Translations under genes and position numbers: made by a program
Assembly: GCA_014379305.1 (NCBI GenBank)
Contig: JACMMB010000119.1
Span: 1 to 21,146, forward strand
Source of the DNA: Akkermansiaceae bacterium
Lineage (GTDB): Bacteria; Verrucomicrobiota; Verrucomicrobiia; Verrucomicrobiales; Akkermansiaceae
DNA length: 21,146 nt
Direction of reading: 5' to 3'
In this document: positions 1 through 7,300 of the stretch, piece after piece
How positions within the stretch are numbered: the first letter of the stretch is position 1
How the letters are laid out: each line of letters opens with the position of its first letter
The notes under the pieces: generated by a model
What the model was told of the DNA's origin: nothing
What the model saw: the letters and a program-made list of their open reading frames with translations, nothing else
Databases searched by the model: none

Positions 1-3
1 ACA

Positions 4-21
4 CCTGCCCCCCCGGACAGG
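4..21 (-). terminator. Hairpin just after the PEP-CTERM gene stop codon
   Basis: On the minus strand, CCTG...CAGG arms form a stem of about 7 bp (one G-U pair) around a GGGG loop, starting about 8 bases after the stop codon of the PEP-CTERM gene. Position and G+C richness suit a transcription terminator, but no T-run follows inside the window, so an intrinsic terminator is not proven. Confidence 0.3.
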
Positions 22-29
22 ATTTATGC

Positions 30-896
30 CTAACGTCTGCGACGGTTGGCGAGAAAGCTAATGAAGACACATGACAGCAGCCAGACTTGTGGCTCGGGAA
101 TGGAGTTTACCTCGAAGCCGGAAAACGTAAGCACATTCTGGATCCCCGCAGTCCCGCCAAGCAGGCTGACGCCCACTCCCGTGGTGGCGGCGAAGTTGAA
201 GTCCAGCTGGCTGAGCGCTTGGGTGGATTTGAACTGGAAGGTGAAAATCCCCGTGTCCGCGGAGGGGCCCAAGGTAACGACATCCAGCAGGTTGAGCAGT
301 TGTGCGCTTTCGTTGGACGCGCCGGTGATGCTGGGGTTGGTGATGCCGAAGGTGGACGAGCTCAATACATTGACTGGCAGTCCGGCTCCGGTGGAAACGG
401 TGAAACTCACTTCGTATAACTGATCGGCGACAATCGTGAGATCCGAGATGGAAGCATCCGATTCCCAGTTGTAGAGGACGCTGGCACCGGCGACCGCATT
501 GATAGCGGTATTGAGAGGCCCGTTCTGGCCGGCGACCGGAATGCCGAGCAGAGTCGCGGTGGCGGTGATTTCCCGGCCGAATGTCAGGGCATCCCCGAAG
601 GTCTGCGTATAGGCGGCGAGTTGCGCGTCGATATTGGCGATCACTACAACCGCGGTCACATCGGTCCGGATCTGGGCGAAGCCGCCGGCGGAGTGAGTCC
701 AGGTATTGGTGAGATTGTTCTGGGCTGGTGGCGTGAACGGGGTGTTGTTCACCGTGAGCGCCAAAAGACCGGAAGTGACGCCGTCACGGCGGGCTCTGAA
801 GTCAGGATTAAAGAACGACGTGCTGTCGATGATGGTCAGTGCAGGGAGACTGGATGTTAAAAGACCTGCGAGGCAGACAAATCTAAGTGTTTTCAT
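30..896 (-). CDS. PEP-CTERM sorting domain-containing exported protein
   Basis: 288 aa. The N-terminus (MKTLRF, a hydrophobic stretch, then LPALT) is a signal peptide. The C-terminus is a textbook PEP-CTERM tripartite signal: IPEPQ, a short hydrophobic segment (VWLLSCVFISFLA) and an RRRR tail. In this family the C-terminal signal is recognised by exosortase and the protein is delivered to the envelope or extracellular matrix, often with exopolysaccharide. The body (about residues 22-262) is rich in Thr, Ser, Ala, Asn and Gly, lacks Cys and matches no enzyme family I recognise. It is probably a beta-rich secreted structural or adhesive protein. No exosortase gene lies in the window, as is common because PEP-CTERM genes are scattered. 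The ATG start has no Shine-Dalgarno sequence and sits 13 bases after a strong leader hairpin (909-960). The gene is co-directional with polA but separated from it by 566 bp containing a repeat array. Confidence 0.9.
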   Translation of the reverse strand: MKTLRFVCLAGLLTSSLPALTIIDSTSFFNPDFRARRDGVTSGLLALTVNNTPFTPPAQNNLTNTWTHSAGGFAQIRTDVTAVVVIANIDAQLAAYTQTFGDALTFGREITATATLLGIPVAGQNGPLNTAINAVAGASVLYNWESDASISDLTIVADQLYEVSFTVSTGAGLPVNVLSSSTFGITNPSITGASNESAQLLNLLDVVTLGPSADTGIFTFQFKSTQALSQLDFNFAATTGVGVSLLGGTAGIQNVLTFSGFEVNSIPEPQVWLLSCVFISFLANRRRR

Positions 897-908
897 TATG
901 GGTGCTTG

Positions 909-960
909 GTAAGGGGGTTAAAGCGGGAACCCCTTACTGCCGGAGCACTCGCTCCGGCAG
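909..960 (-). promoter_or_regulatory. Tandem hairpins in the PEP-CTERM mRNA leader
   Basis: Stem A (937-960) is a perfect 10-bp inverted repeat, CTGCCGGAGC / GCTCCGGCAG, with a 4-base loop. Stem B (909-937) pairs GTAAGGGG(G)TT with AACCCCTTAC, a 10-bp stem with one bulged G and an 8-base loop. The two are adjacent and share base 937. Stem B ends 13 bases before the ATG at 896. The G-run arm of stem B can alternatively pair with ACCCC immediately 5' of stem A in the RNA, so the two arrangements compete. This resembles a cis-acting translational or attenuation element. It matches no riboswitch class I know, and no T-run follows to make it a simple terminator. Confidence 0.5.
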
Positions 961-1018
961 GGGTGTCCTAGCTACCTTACTTTTCCATCATTAAAAAAAA
1001 TCTTAGTTCCCTCAATCA

Positions 1019-1059
1019 TACCGGGGAGCAAAGTGATGATGAGGTGATAAGCTCCGGTA
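1019..1059. repeat. Bulged inverted repeat TACCGG(GG)AGC / GCTCCGGTA
   Basis: Arms 1019-1029 and 1051-1059 pair over 9 bp, with two extra Gs in the left arm and a 21-base loop. On the minus strand a T8 run (993-1000) lies 18 bases downstream, too far for a canonical intrinsic terminator. It could be part of the PEP-CTERM leader or a weak terminator for polA read-through transcripts. Confidence 0.35.
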
Positions 1060-1159
1060 TAAGCTTCGGATTCCATTATAATTCAGCAAAACATGTATTT
1101 CACATGAAGGTTCAGGCGTGCTAGTTGCCGCAAATTTCCTACCTATGTCCGAAAATTGG

Positions 1160-1179
1160 CCGAATTACCTGAAATTCGG
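1160..1179. repeat. Short inverted repeat CCGAATT-N6-AATTCGG
   Basis: Perfect 7-bp arms with a 6-base spacer, in AT-rich intergenic DNA between the 21-bp repeat array and the PEP-CTERM gene. Size and symmetry suit an operator for a dimeric regulator or a small hairpin. No regulator can be named. Confidence 0.35.
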
Positions 1180-1238
1180 TAAAACCAGCTGATGTCCCCA
1201 TAAGCAAGAGCGCAGAAGGGGGGCTGTATGGGCGAAAA

Positions 1239-1448
1239 GTGTTCCCACCTTGGGAAAAGGTGGATGCACCGCGCGGATGGGTGTGGACGCCTTTTTCAAG
1301 GGTGGGCGCACCCACAAGCTTGGTGCGCGCAACTTTATCAAAGGTGTGCGCACCTTTTCCCAAGGTGGGAACACCTTTCGGCCAAGTGTGCGCACCTTTA
1401 TCGAGGGTGCGGACACCTTTTGAGTGGGTGCGGACACCTTTTGAAAAG
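1239..1448. repeat. Array of ten degenerate 21-bp palindromic tandem repeats
   Basis: Ten units of exactly 21 bp begin with GTG (one lies at each of 1239, 1260, 1281, 1302, 1323, 1344, 1365, 1386, 1407 and 1428). The consensus is AAGGTG-N4-CACCTT-N5, so the array is a ladder of alternating inverted repeats with no indels over 210 bp. Units 9 and 10 (polA side) match at 18 of 21 bases; units 1-5 are more diverged. In unit 4 the arms changed together (GGGTG / CACCC), keeping the pairing. Because 21 is a multiple of three and the motif is self-complementary, the plus strand and one minus-strand frame encode similar K-V-x-[AT]-P heptapeptides. The array starts 14 bp after the polA stop codon. It could be an RNA structure, a phased protein-binding array or a palindromic genomic parasite. 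There are no spacers and no cas genes, so it is not CRISPR. Confidence 0.92.
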
Positions 1449-1462
1449 GGGTGATGGCGGGT

Positions 1463-4261
1463 CTAATGGGCGGCGAGCCAGTTGGGGCCGGTGCCGTGCT
1501 CGACGAGGATGGGGACGGCGTGGGGGAGGGGTAGGGCGCTTTCCATGATGTGGATGAGTTGTGGGAGGAGTTCTTTTTCCTCGTCGGTGTGGAGGTCGAA
1601 GACGAGCTCGTCGTGGACCTGGAGGAGCATTCTGGATTGGTAGGGGCGGCTGCGGAGGAGCTCGTCAATGCGGATCATGGCGAGCTTGATCATGTCCGCG
1701 GCGGTGCCCTGGATGGGCATGTTGATGGCGGCGCGCTCGGCGTTCTGGCGGAGGCCCTGGTTCCCCGAGCTGAGATCGGGGTAGTGGCGGCGGCGGCCGG
1801 AAAGGGTCTCGGCGTAGCCTTTTTCCCGGGCCTCGAGGACGGTGGTGTCCATGTAGGTGCGGATGGCGGGGTATTCGCGGAAGTAGGCATCGATGATGTT
1901 GGCGGCATCGGCGCGGGGGATGGCGAGGCGCTGGGAGAGGCCGAAGGCGGAGATGCCGTAAATGATGCCGAAGTTGACCATTTTGGCGGTGCGGCGCATG
2001 TCGGCGGTGACTTCCTCGGGGGTGATGCCGTAGACTTTCGCGGAGGTGGTGGTGTGGATGTCGGCGCCGTCCTGAAAGGCGGAGATCATGGTGGGATCGC
2101 AGGCGAGGGCGGCCATGACACGGAGCTCGATCTGGGAGTAATCGCAGGAGAGGAGGGTGCGGCCTTTCCGCGGGACGAAGGCCTGGCGGATTTTCCGGCC
2201 GGCGAGGGAGCGGACGGGGATGTTCTGGAGATTGGGATCGGAGGAGGCGAGGCGCCCAGTGGAGGCGATGAGCTGGTGGAAATGGGTGTGGATGCGGCCG
2301 GTCTGGGGGGCGATGTGGTTGGGGAGGGCATCGAGGTAGGTTGACTTGAGCTTGGAGGCCTCGCGCCAGGAGAGGATGGCCTCGATGATGGGGTGGGTGC
2401 CGAGGAGGGTGGAGAGGGTTTGCTCGTCGGTTTTGTATTGGCCGGTTTTGGTTTTTTTGGCTTTGTCGAGGAGCTTGAGGTGGTCGAAGAGGATTTGGCC
2501 GAGCTGCTTGGGGGAGGCGAGGTTGAACGGGGTGCCGGCGTGGGACTGGATGGCCTGGGCGAGCTGGTCGATGGTGTGCTGGAGATCGATGCCGATGGTC
2601 TGGAGGGCCTCGGGATCGATGGCGATGCCTTCCATTTCCATGCGGACGAGGACGGGAAGGAGCGGGGCTTCTATTTCCGCAAGGATTTTCCCTTGATCGG
2701 TTTCTATGAGGAGCGGGCGGAGTTTTCCGGCAAGCTGGAAGGTGACATCGGCGTCCTCGGCGGCGTATTCGGCGAGGGTAGCGAGGGGGATGGCGGAGAT
2801 GTCGAGGTGTTTGGAGGGTTTGGTTTTCCCTGAGTTCTCTGAGTTTTCCGCGAAGGCGAAGAGGTCATCGGAAATGACGGTGGCGATGGCGGGCTGGAGG
2901 TTGGAGATGTCGGCGAGCTTGATGGGCCGGTAGCCGAGGAGGGTTTCCGCAAGGTAGTCCATGCTGTGGCGGCGCTCGGGGGCAACGAGGGCATCGGCCA
3001 ACATGGTATCGAAGAACGGGCCGCTGACGTGGATGCCGTGGGCGTGGAGGACGGAGAGGTCGTATTTCAGGTTGTGGCCGATTTTTTCCGCCGGGGAGGA
3101 GAGGATGGTGCGGATGGCGGGAAGAAGGTTTTCGTGAAAGGGCAGATACCAGCCGGTGTGGGCTTCCCAGGAAAAGGCGATGCCGAGGAGCCGGGCGGAG
3201 TGGCGGTTGAGCGAGGTGGTCTCGATGTCGAAGCAAAAGGATTTCCGGGCGGCGAGGTGGGTGAAGAGCTGCTGCTGGAGTTCGGGGGAGCTGGCGAGGT
3301 GGTAGGTGTGGGCGGTGTCGCTGATGGTGCGGAAGGTTTGGAAGAGGGTGGGCTGGGGTGTGGGGGTCGCCGGAGAGGATGGCGGGGTGAAGTCGGTGCC
3401 CCAGAGGCGCTTGGTGAGGGTGCGGAATTCGAATTCGGTGAAGAGGGCTTTGAGGGCTTCGTCATCGCGCGGGGAAATGATGAGATCATCCCAAGTGACC
3501 GCTAGCGGGCAATCGATGATGATGGTGGCAAGCTCTTTTGAGAGGAGGGCTTGGTCGGAATTTGCCTCGATGGCTTCCTTTTGCCTGCCTTTGAGCCGGG
3601 CGGTGTTGGCGAGGAGGTTTTCGACGGAGCCGAATTCGGCGATGAGTTTCTGGGCGGTTTTCGGGCCGATGCCGGGTATGCCCGGGATGTTGTCCGAGGC
3701 ATCGCCCATGAGGCCGAGGAGGTCGATGATCTGGCCGGGCTCGGAGACGCCCCAGATTTCCTGAAGCTGCGCGAGGCCGATGATTTCGTGGTCGGTGCCT
3801 TTTCTACCGGGCTTCCACATGAAGGTGGTTGGCGATAGGAGCTGGGCGAAGTCTTTGTCCGGGGTGACCATGTAGGACTCGAAATCATCGGGCTCGGCGC
3901 GTTTCACGAGGGTGCCGATGAGGTCGTCCGCCTCGAAACCGTCGATTTCCAGGACGGGGATATTGAATGCGCGGCAGAGGCGCTTGACGTAGGGGATGGC
4001 CTCGGCGAGTTCCTCGGGCATTTGGTCGCGCTGGGCCTTGTAGGCGGGATATCTGATGTGGCGGGCGGTGGGCGCGGAGGTATCGAAGGCGACGCCGATG
4101 TGGGTGGGGTTTTCCTTTTCCAGAATGGCGAGCAGGGTGTTGATAAAGCCGTAAAGCGCGGAGGTGTTGACGCCTTTGGAATTGCGGATGGGGGCTTGGA
4201 TAAGGGCGAAGTGCGCCCGGTAGATGAGGGCCATGCCATCGAGCAGGAAAAGGCGGTGCAT
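1463..4261 (-). CDS. polA: DNA polymerase I
   Basis: 932 aa, close to E. coli Pol I (928 aa). It fills gaps and removes RNA primers in Okazaki fragment maturation and excision repair. Three domains are present. The 5' nuclease (1-290) has acidic metal-binding clusters (D108, E110-D113, D135-D137) and a GIPGIGPKTA helix-hairpin-helix near 194-203. A Pro/Thr/Ser-rich linker (about 291-306) follows. The 3'-5' exonuclease (about 330-520) keeps D345/E347, N397-D401 and Y499/D503, so proofreading is predicted to be active. The polymerase domain (about 525-932) has motif A (D707, YSQIELR), motif B (R757, K760, F764, Y768) and motif C (H883-D884-E885). The start codon has no Shine-Dalgarno; a TCTAAT box lies 6 bases upstream, compatible with a leaderless transcript. 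The gene ends in TAG, with the 21-bp repeat array immediately beyond. It diverges from the PSCyt gene. Confidence 0.97.
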   Translation of the reverse strand: MHRLFLLDGMALIYRAHFALIQAPIRNSKGVNTSALYGFINTLLAILEKENPTHIGVAFDTSAPTARHIRYPAYKAQRDQMPEELAEAIPYVKRLCRAFNIPVLEIDGFEADDLIGTLVKRAEPDDFESYMVTPDKDFAQLLSPTTFMWKPGRKGTDHEIIGLAQLQEIWGVSEPGQIIDLLGLMGDASDNIPGIPGIGPKTAQKLIAEFGSVENLLANTARLKGRQKEAIEANSDQALLSKELATIIIDCPLAVTWDDLIISPRDDEALKALFTEFEFRTLTKRLWGTDFTPPSSPATPTPQPTLFQTFRTISDTAHTYHLASSPELQQQLFTHLAARKSFCFDIETTSLNRHSARLLGIAFSWEAHTGWYLPFHENLLPAIRTILSSPAEKIGHNLKYDLSVLHAHGIHVSGPFFDTMLADALVAPERRHSMDYLAETLLGYRPIKLADISNLQPAIATVISDDLFAFAENSENSGKTKPSKHLDISAIPLATLAEYAAEDADVTFQLAGKLRPLLIETDQGKILAEIEAPLLPVLVRMEMEGIAIDPEALQTIGIDLQHTIDQLAQAIQSHAGTPFNLASPKQLGQILFDHLKLLDKAKKTKTGQYKTDEQTLSTLLGTHPIIEAILSWREASKLKSTYLDALPNHIAPQTGRIHTHFHQLIASTGRLASSDPNLQNIPVRSLAGRKIRQAFVPRKGRTLLSCDYSQIELRVMAALACDPTMISAFQDGADIHTTTSAKVYGITPEEVTADMRRTAKMVNFGIIYGISAFGLSQRLAIPRADAANIIDAYFREYPAIRTYMDTTVLEAREKGYAETLSGRRRHYPDLSSGNQGLRQNAERAAINMPIQGTAADMIKLAMIRIDELLRSRPYQSRMLLQVHDELVFDLHTDEEKELLPQLIHIMESALPLPHAVPILVEHGTGPNWLAAH

Positions 4262-4285
4262 GGATGAATTAGAAAGCAGAATGCC

Positions 4286-4329
4286 GAACCCAGAAACCAG
4301 AAAGATTCGCGGTTTGAGGTTCCTGGTTC
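4286..4329. repeat. Nested inverted repeat in the polA / PSCyt divergent region
   Basis: GAACC (4286-4290) and AAACC (4294-4298) pair with GGTTC (4325-4329) and GGTTT (4311-4315). AACCAG (4295-4300) can alternatively pair with CTGGTT (4323-4328). The element sits in the 118-130 bp divergent promoter region. It may be an operator or just low-complexity purine-rich DNA. Confidence 0.3.
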
Positions 4330-4356
4330 AGACGGGGTGTGAAAGGAAATTGTGAG

Positions 4357-4384
4357 TTGCCGGGTATTTCCGCCCTGCTATGTT
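4357..4384 (+). promoter_or_regulatory. Candidate sigma70-type promoter of the PSCyt-DUF1501 operon
   Basis: TTGCCG, a 16-bp spacer and TATGTT precede the ATG at 4392 by 7 bases, so transcription would start at or next to that ATG. The hexamers match the bacterial consensus only partly. The case rests on spacing and on the similar layout upstream of 13998. If right, it excludes the ATG at 4380, which lies inside the -10 box. Confidence 0.35.
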
Positions 4385-4391
4385 GAAAGCA

Positions 4392-7300
4392 ATGAGGAGT
4401 TTGCGATGGATTGGGATTTTATTGGGCTTGCTGCTTTTGATCTCAAAAGCGGAAACCATTGTGTCCAGGAAATACGGCAAGCCCGGGAAGGCGGCGGCGG
4501 CGAAAATGGTTTTACCGGATGAAGTATCCTTCAATGAGCATATCCAACCCATCCTTTCGGAGTATTGTTATCATTGCCACGGGCCTGACTCGGGAACGCG
4601 GCAGCCGGATAAGGAGCCGCTGAGGCTCGATAGTGAGGAAGAGGCTTTTCTGACCCGGGATTTCGGAGCTGCGGTGATTCTTAAAGGGAATCCGCAAGGG
4701 TCGGAGCTCGTCAAAAGGCTATACTCAAAGGACAAGGACGAGATCATGCCGCCGCCGGAAAGTCACAAAGTGATGAGCCCGCTGGAAATCGCCTTGGTCG
4801 AAAAGTGGATTGCGCAAGGAGCGGACTATGAGGGCCATTGGTCCTATCAAGCGGTGAAACGCCCGGAGGTGCCGAAGACGGATTGGTCTCCACAAGGAAT
4901 CGACGGCTTTGTGTATCAAAAACTTTCCCAAGTCGGGCTGAAACCCAACAAGGATGAGGAGGCGAGGAGGTTTCACAGGCGGCTTTCGTTTGATCTGACC
5001 GGACTGCCGCCGAAACCGGTGGAGACGGATGCTTTCGCAGCGCTGTATGCGAAGGATCAGGAAGCCGCCATTTCCGCAGAGGCGGACCGGATGCTGGCGA
5101 CGATGGCAAGCGCGGAACAGTTCGCGCGGCACTGGCTGGATGCCGCGCGTTATGGGGATACGCACGGGATTCATATCGATAACTACCGGGCGATCTGGCC
5201 ATACCGGGATTGGGTGATCCAGGCGTTTGCGAAAAACATGAAGTGGGATCAATTCACGACCGAGCAGATCGCAGGGGATTTGATGCCGGCACCGACGCTC
5301 GATCAACGGGTGGCGACCGGTTTCAACCGCTGCCTGGCGACAACTGGGGAAGGGGGGGCGATTGATGCGGAATACGATGCGCTGTATGCGAAGGACAGGG
5401 TCGATACGATGGGGGCCATCTGGCTTGGGCTGACGGCGAGCTGCGCCTCCTGCCACGATCATAAATTCGATCCGTTTTCGACCAAGGAGTTTTATCAGCT
5501 CACCGCTTTTTTCAGGAATAATACGATGTCGGCAATGGATGGAAATGCGCTGGATCACCCGCCTTCTGTTTTCGTGCCTGCGATGGAAGACAGGGAAAAG
5601 TGGCTGGCGCTACAGGAAAATCTCGAGGGTATCGACAAACGGATCGCGGAGCGGCAGGAGGCGGCGAAGGGCGATTTCCAGACTTGGCTCGCTGCCGCCG
5701 GTGCGAAGAAGCCCCAAGAGACTGACTCCACGCTAGCAATACATCTGCCGCTGTCCGAAGCGGAAGGAAATCTCAAAGGCGTGGTGGATGGAGTCGCACG
5801 CGATTGGCCGACGGTGCCGGAACGGATTGATGGCCCGCTCGGCAAGGCGGTCGTGGTTTCCTCCGGCGATATCGAGCTGGGAAATATCGGCAACTTCTCG
5901 CGCGGCGATCAGGTCAGCTATGGAGGTTTTGTCTGGTTTGAAGGGCAACCGAGCGGCGCGGTGGTGGCGAAAATGGATTCCGCCAATAAGCACCGCGGTT
6001 GGGATCTTTGGTTGGAAGGGGGCAGGTTCGGCGGACACATCATCGATACTTGGGATAACTCCGCGAACAAGATCGTCTCGAACCAACCTCTTGAAGCCGG
6101 AAAATGGCACCACGTCATGATTGTTTTCGACGGGACCAGAAGCGGTCACGAGTGCACCCAGTTGTTTGTAAACGGAAAGCCGGATGGCGACGGGGCTAAT
6201 CCTAATACCGTAGGCGGAAACTTGGAAACCCAAGCGCCCCTGCGGTTGGGTTCACGTGAAGGTGGGGAATCCAAGGTCAATGGCAAGGTGGCCTTGCAGG
6301 ATTTCCGTTTCTATAGACGGCTGTTGAATGAATCCGAGATTTCCATTCTCTCAAGTTCCAAGCTGATGGAGAGCTGGGCCGCACTCCCAGAGGGCGAGCG
6401 CACGGAGGAGAAACGCAAGGCTCTGTTTGATTACTATATTACATCGTTCGATGAACCTTCACTGCAGCTCCTGCGCGAGAAAGACCAATTGAAAAAAGCG
6501 GAAGCACAACTGCGCGAACGGGGTTCGTTATCCCTCGTTTTCGAGGAGAAGAAGGATCAGAAACCCTCCGCCCACGTCCTGGTGCGCGGCGCCTACACTT
6601 CCAAAGGAGAAGAAGTTTTTCCAGATACTCCCGCCATGCTCACGGCGATGCCCCAGAGCGCGCCCAAAAACAGGCTCGGGCTGGCGATGTGGCTGAATGA
6701 CCCGGAAAATCCATTGCCCGCGCGGGTTACCATGAACCGGCTCTGGTCTTACTTTTTCGGGGCGGGGATTGTCGAAACAACGGGCGATTTCGGGATCATG
6801 GGGGCGAGACCAAGTCATCCGAAACTGCTGGATTGGCTGGCTGCTGAATTTGTCGCCAGCGGGTGGGATTTCAGGCATATGGCGAAGGTGATCGTGACTT
6901 CGAAAACCTACAGACAGGCGGGTGAGGTGAGCCCGGATAAACTTGAGAAAGATCCGGCAAATCGTCTGCTTTCACGCGGACCCAGGACGAGACTCGACGC
7001 CGAGCAGATCCGTGACATGGCCTTGGCGACCGCAGGAATTCTTTCCCAAAAAGTGGGCGGCCCGCCGGTCAAGCCTTACCAGCCTTCAGGAATATGGGAG
7101 GCGGTGGCAATGCCGCAATCGAATACGAAGGATTACAAACAGGACGTAGGCGAAGCGCTTTACCGCAGATCGATCTATACCTTCTGGAAACGCATCGCAG
7201 CGCCGCCCTCCATGGAAATCCTCAACGCGCCGTCACGGGAGGTATTCTGCGTTGGCAGGGAGCGGACCAATACGCCATTGCAGGCTCTTCTGTTGATGAA

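Larger units (their letters stand above)
897..1462. other. Intergenic region between polA and the PEP-CTERM gene
   Basis: 566 bp without a convincing gene. From left to right it holds two adjacent hairpins (909-937 and 937-960), an A8 run (993-1000), a bulged inverted repeat (1019-1059), an AT-rich stretch (about 1060-1150), a short palindrome (1160-1179), and then ten 21-bp repeat units (1239-1448). The ORFs that cross it owe their length to the repeat period being a multiple of three. The promoter of the PEP-CTERM gene must lie here unless polA transcription reads through. I could not pick out a confident -35/-10 pair or a sigma-54 (GG-N10-GC) site. Confidence 0.7.

Noticed and set aside
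993..1059. Intrinsic terminator on the minus strand (stem 1019-1059 plus T8 at 993-1000)
   Set aside because: The T-run is 18 bases from the stem and the loop is 21 bases, unlike a canonical terminator.
897..1238. Sigma-54 (-24/-12) promoter for the PEP-CTERM gene
   Set aside because: No TGGCAC-N5-TTGC-like sequence was found on the minus strand in this interval.
1239..1448. Repeat array considered as CRISPR
   Set aside because: Units are contiguous with no unique spacers, the repeats are 21 bp and degenerate, and there are no cas genes.
1239..1454. Plus-strand 71-codon ORF of heptapeptide repeats as a real gene
   Set aside because: It uses a GTG start inside the first repeat and has no ribosome site. 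Open frames are expected on both strands from a stop-free 21-bp period.
1165..1668. Minus-strand 167-codon ORF spanning the polA 3' end and the array
   Set aside because: The first half is an out-of-frame reading of polA (Ser/Thr/Pro-rich), and the rest is repeat. No independent start signal was seen.
1550..2344. 264-codon plus-strand ORF opposite polA
   Set aside because: Gly/Val/Glu/Asp-rich translation typical of the antisense of a high-GC gene; polA on the other strand is full length with all motifs intact.
4725..5558. 277-codon minus-strand ORF opposite the PSCyt gene
   Set aside because: Arg/His/Pro-rich shadow translation with no recognisable domain; the plus-strand gene carries CxxCH and family signatures.
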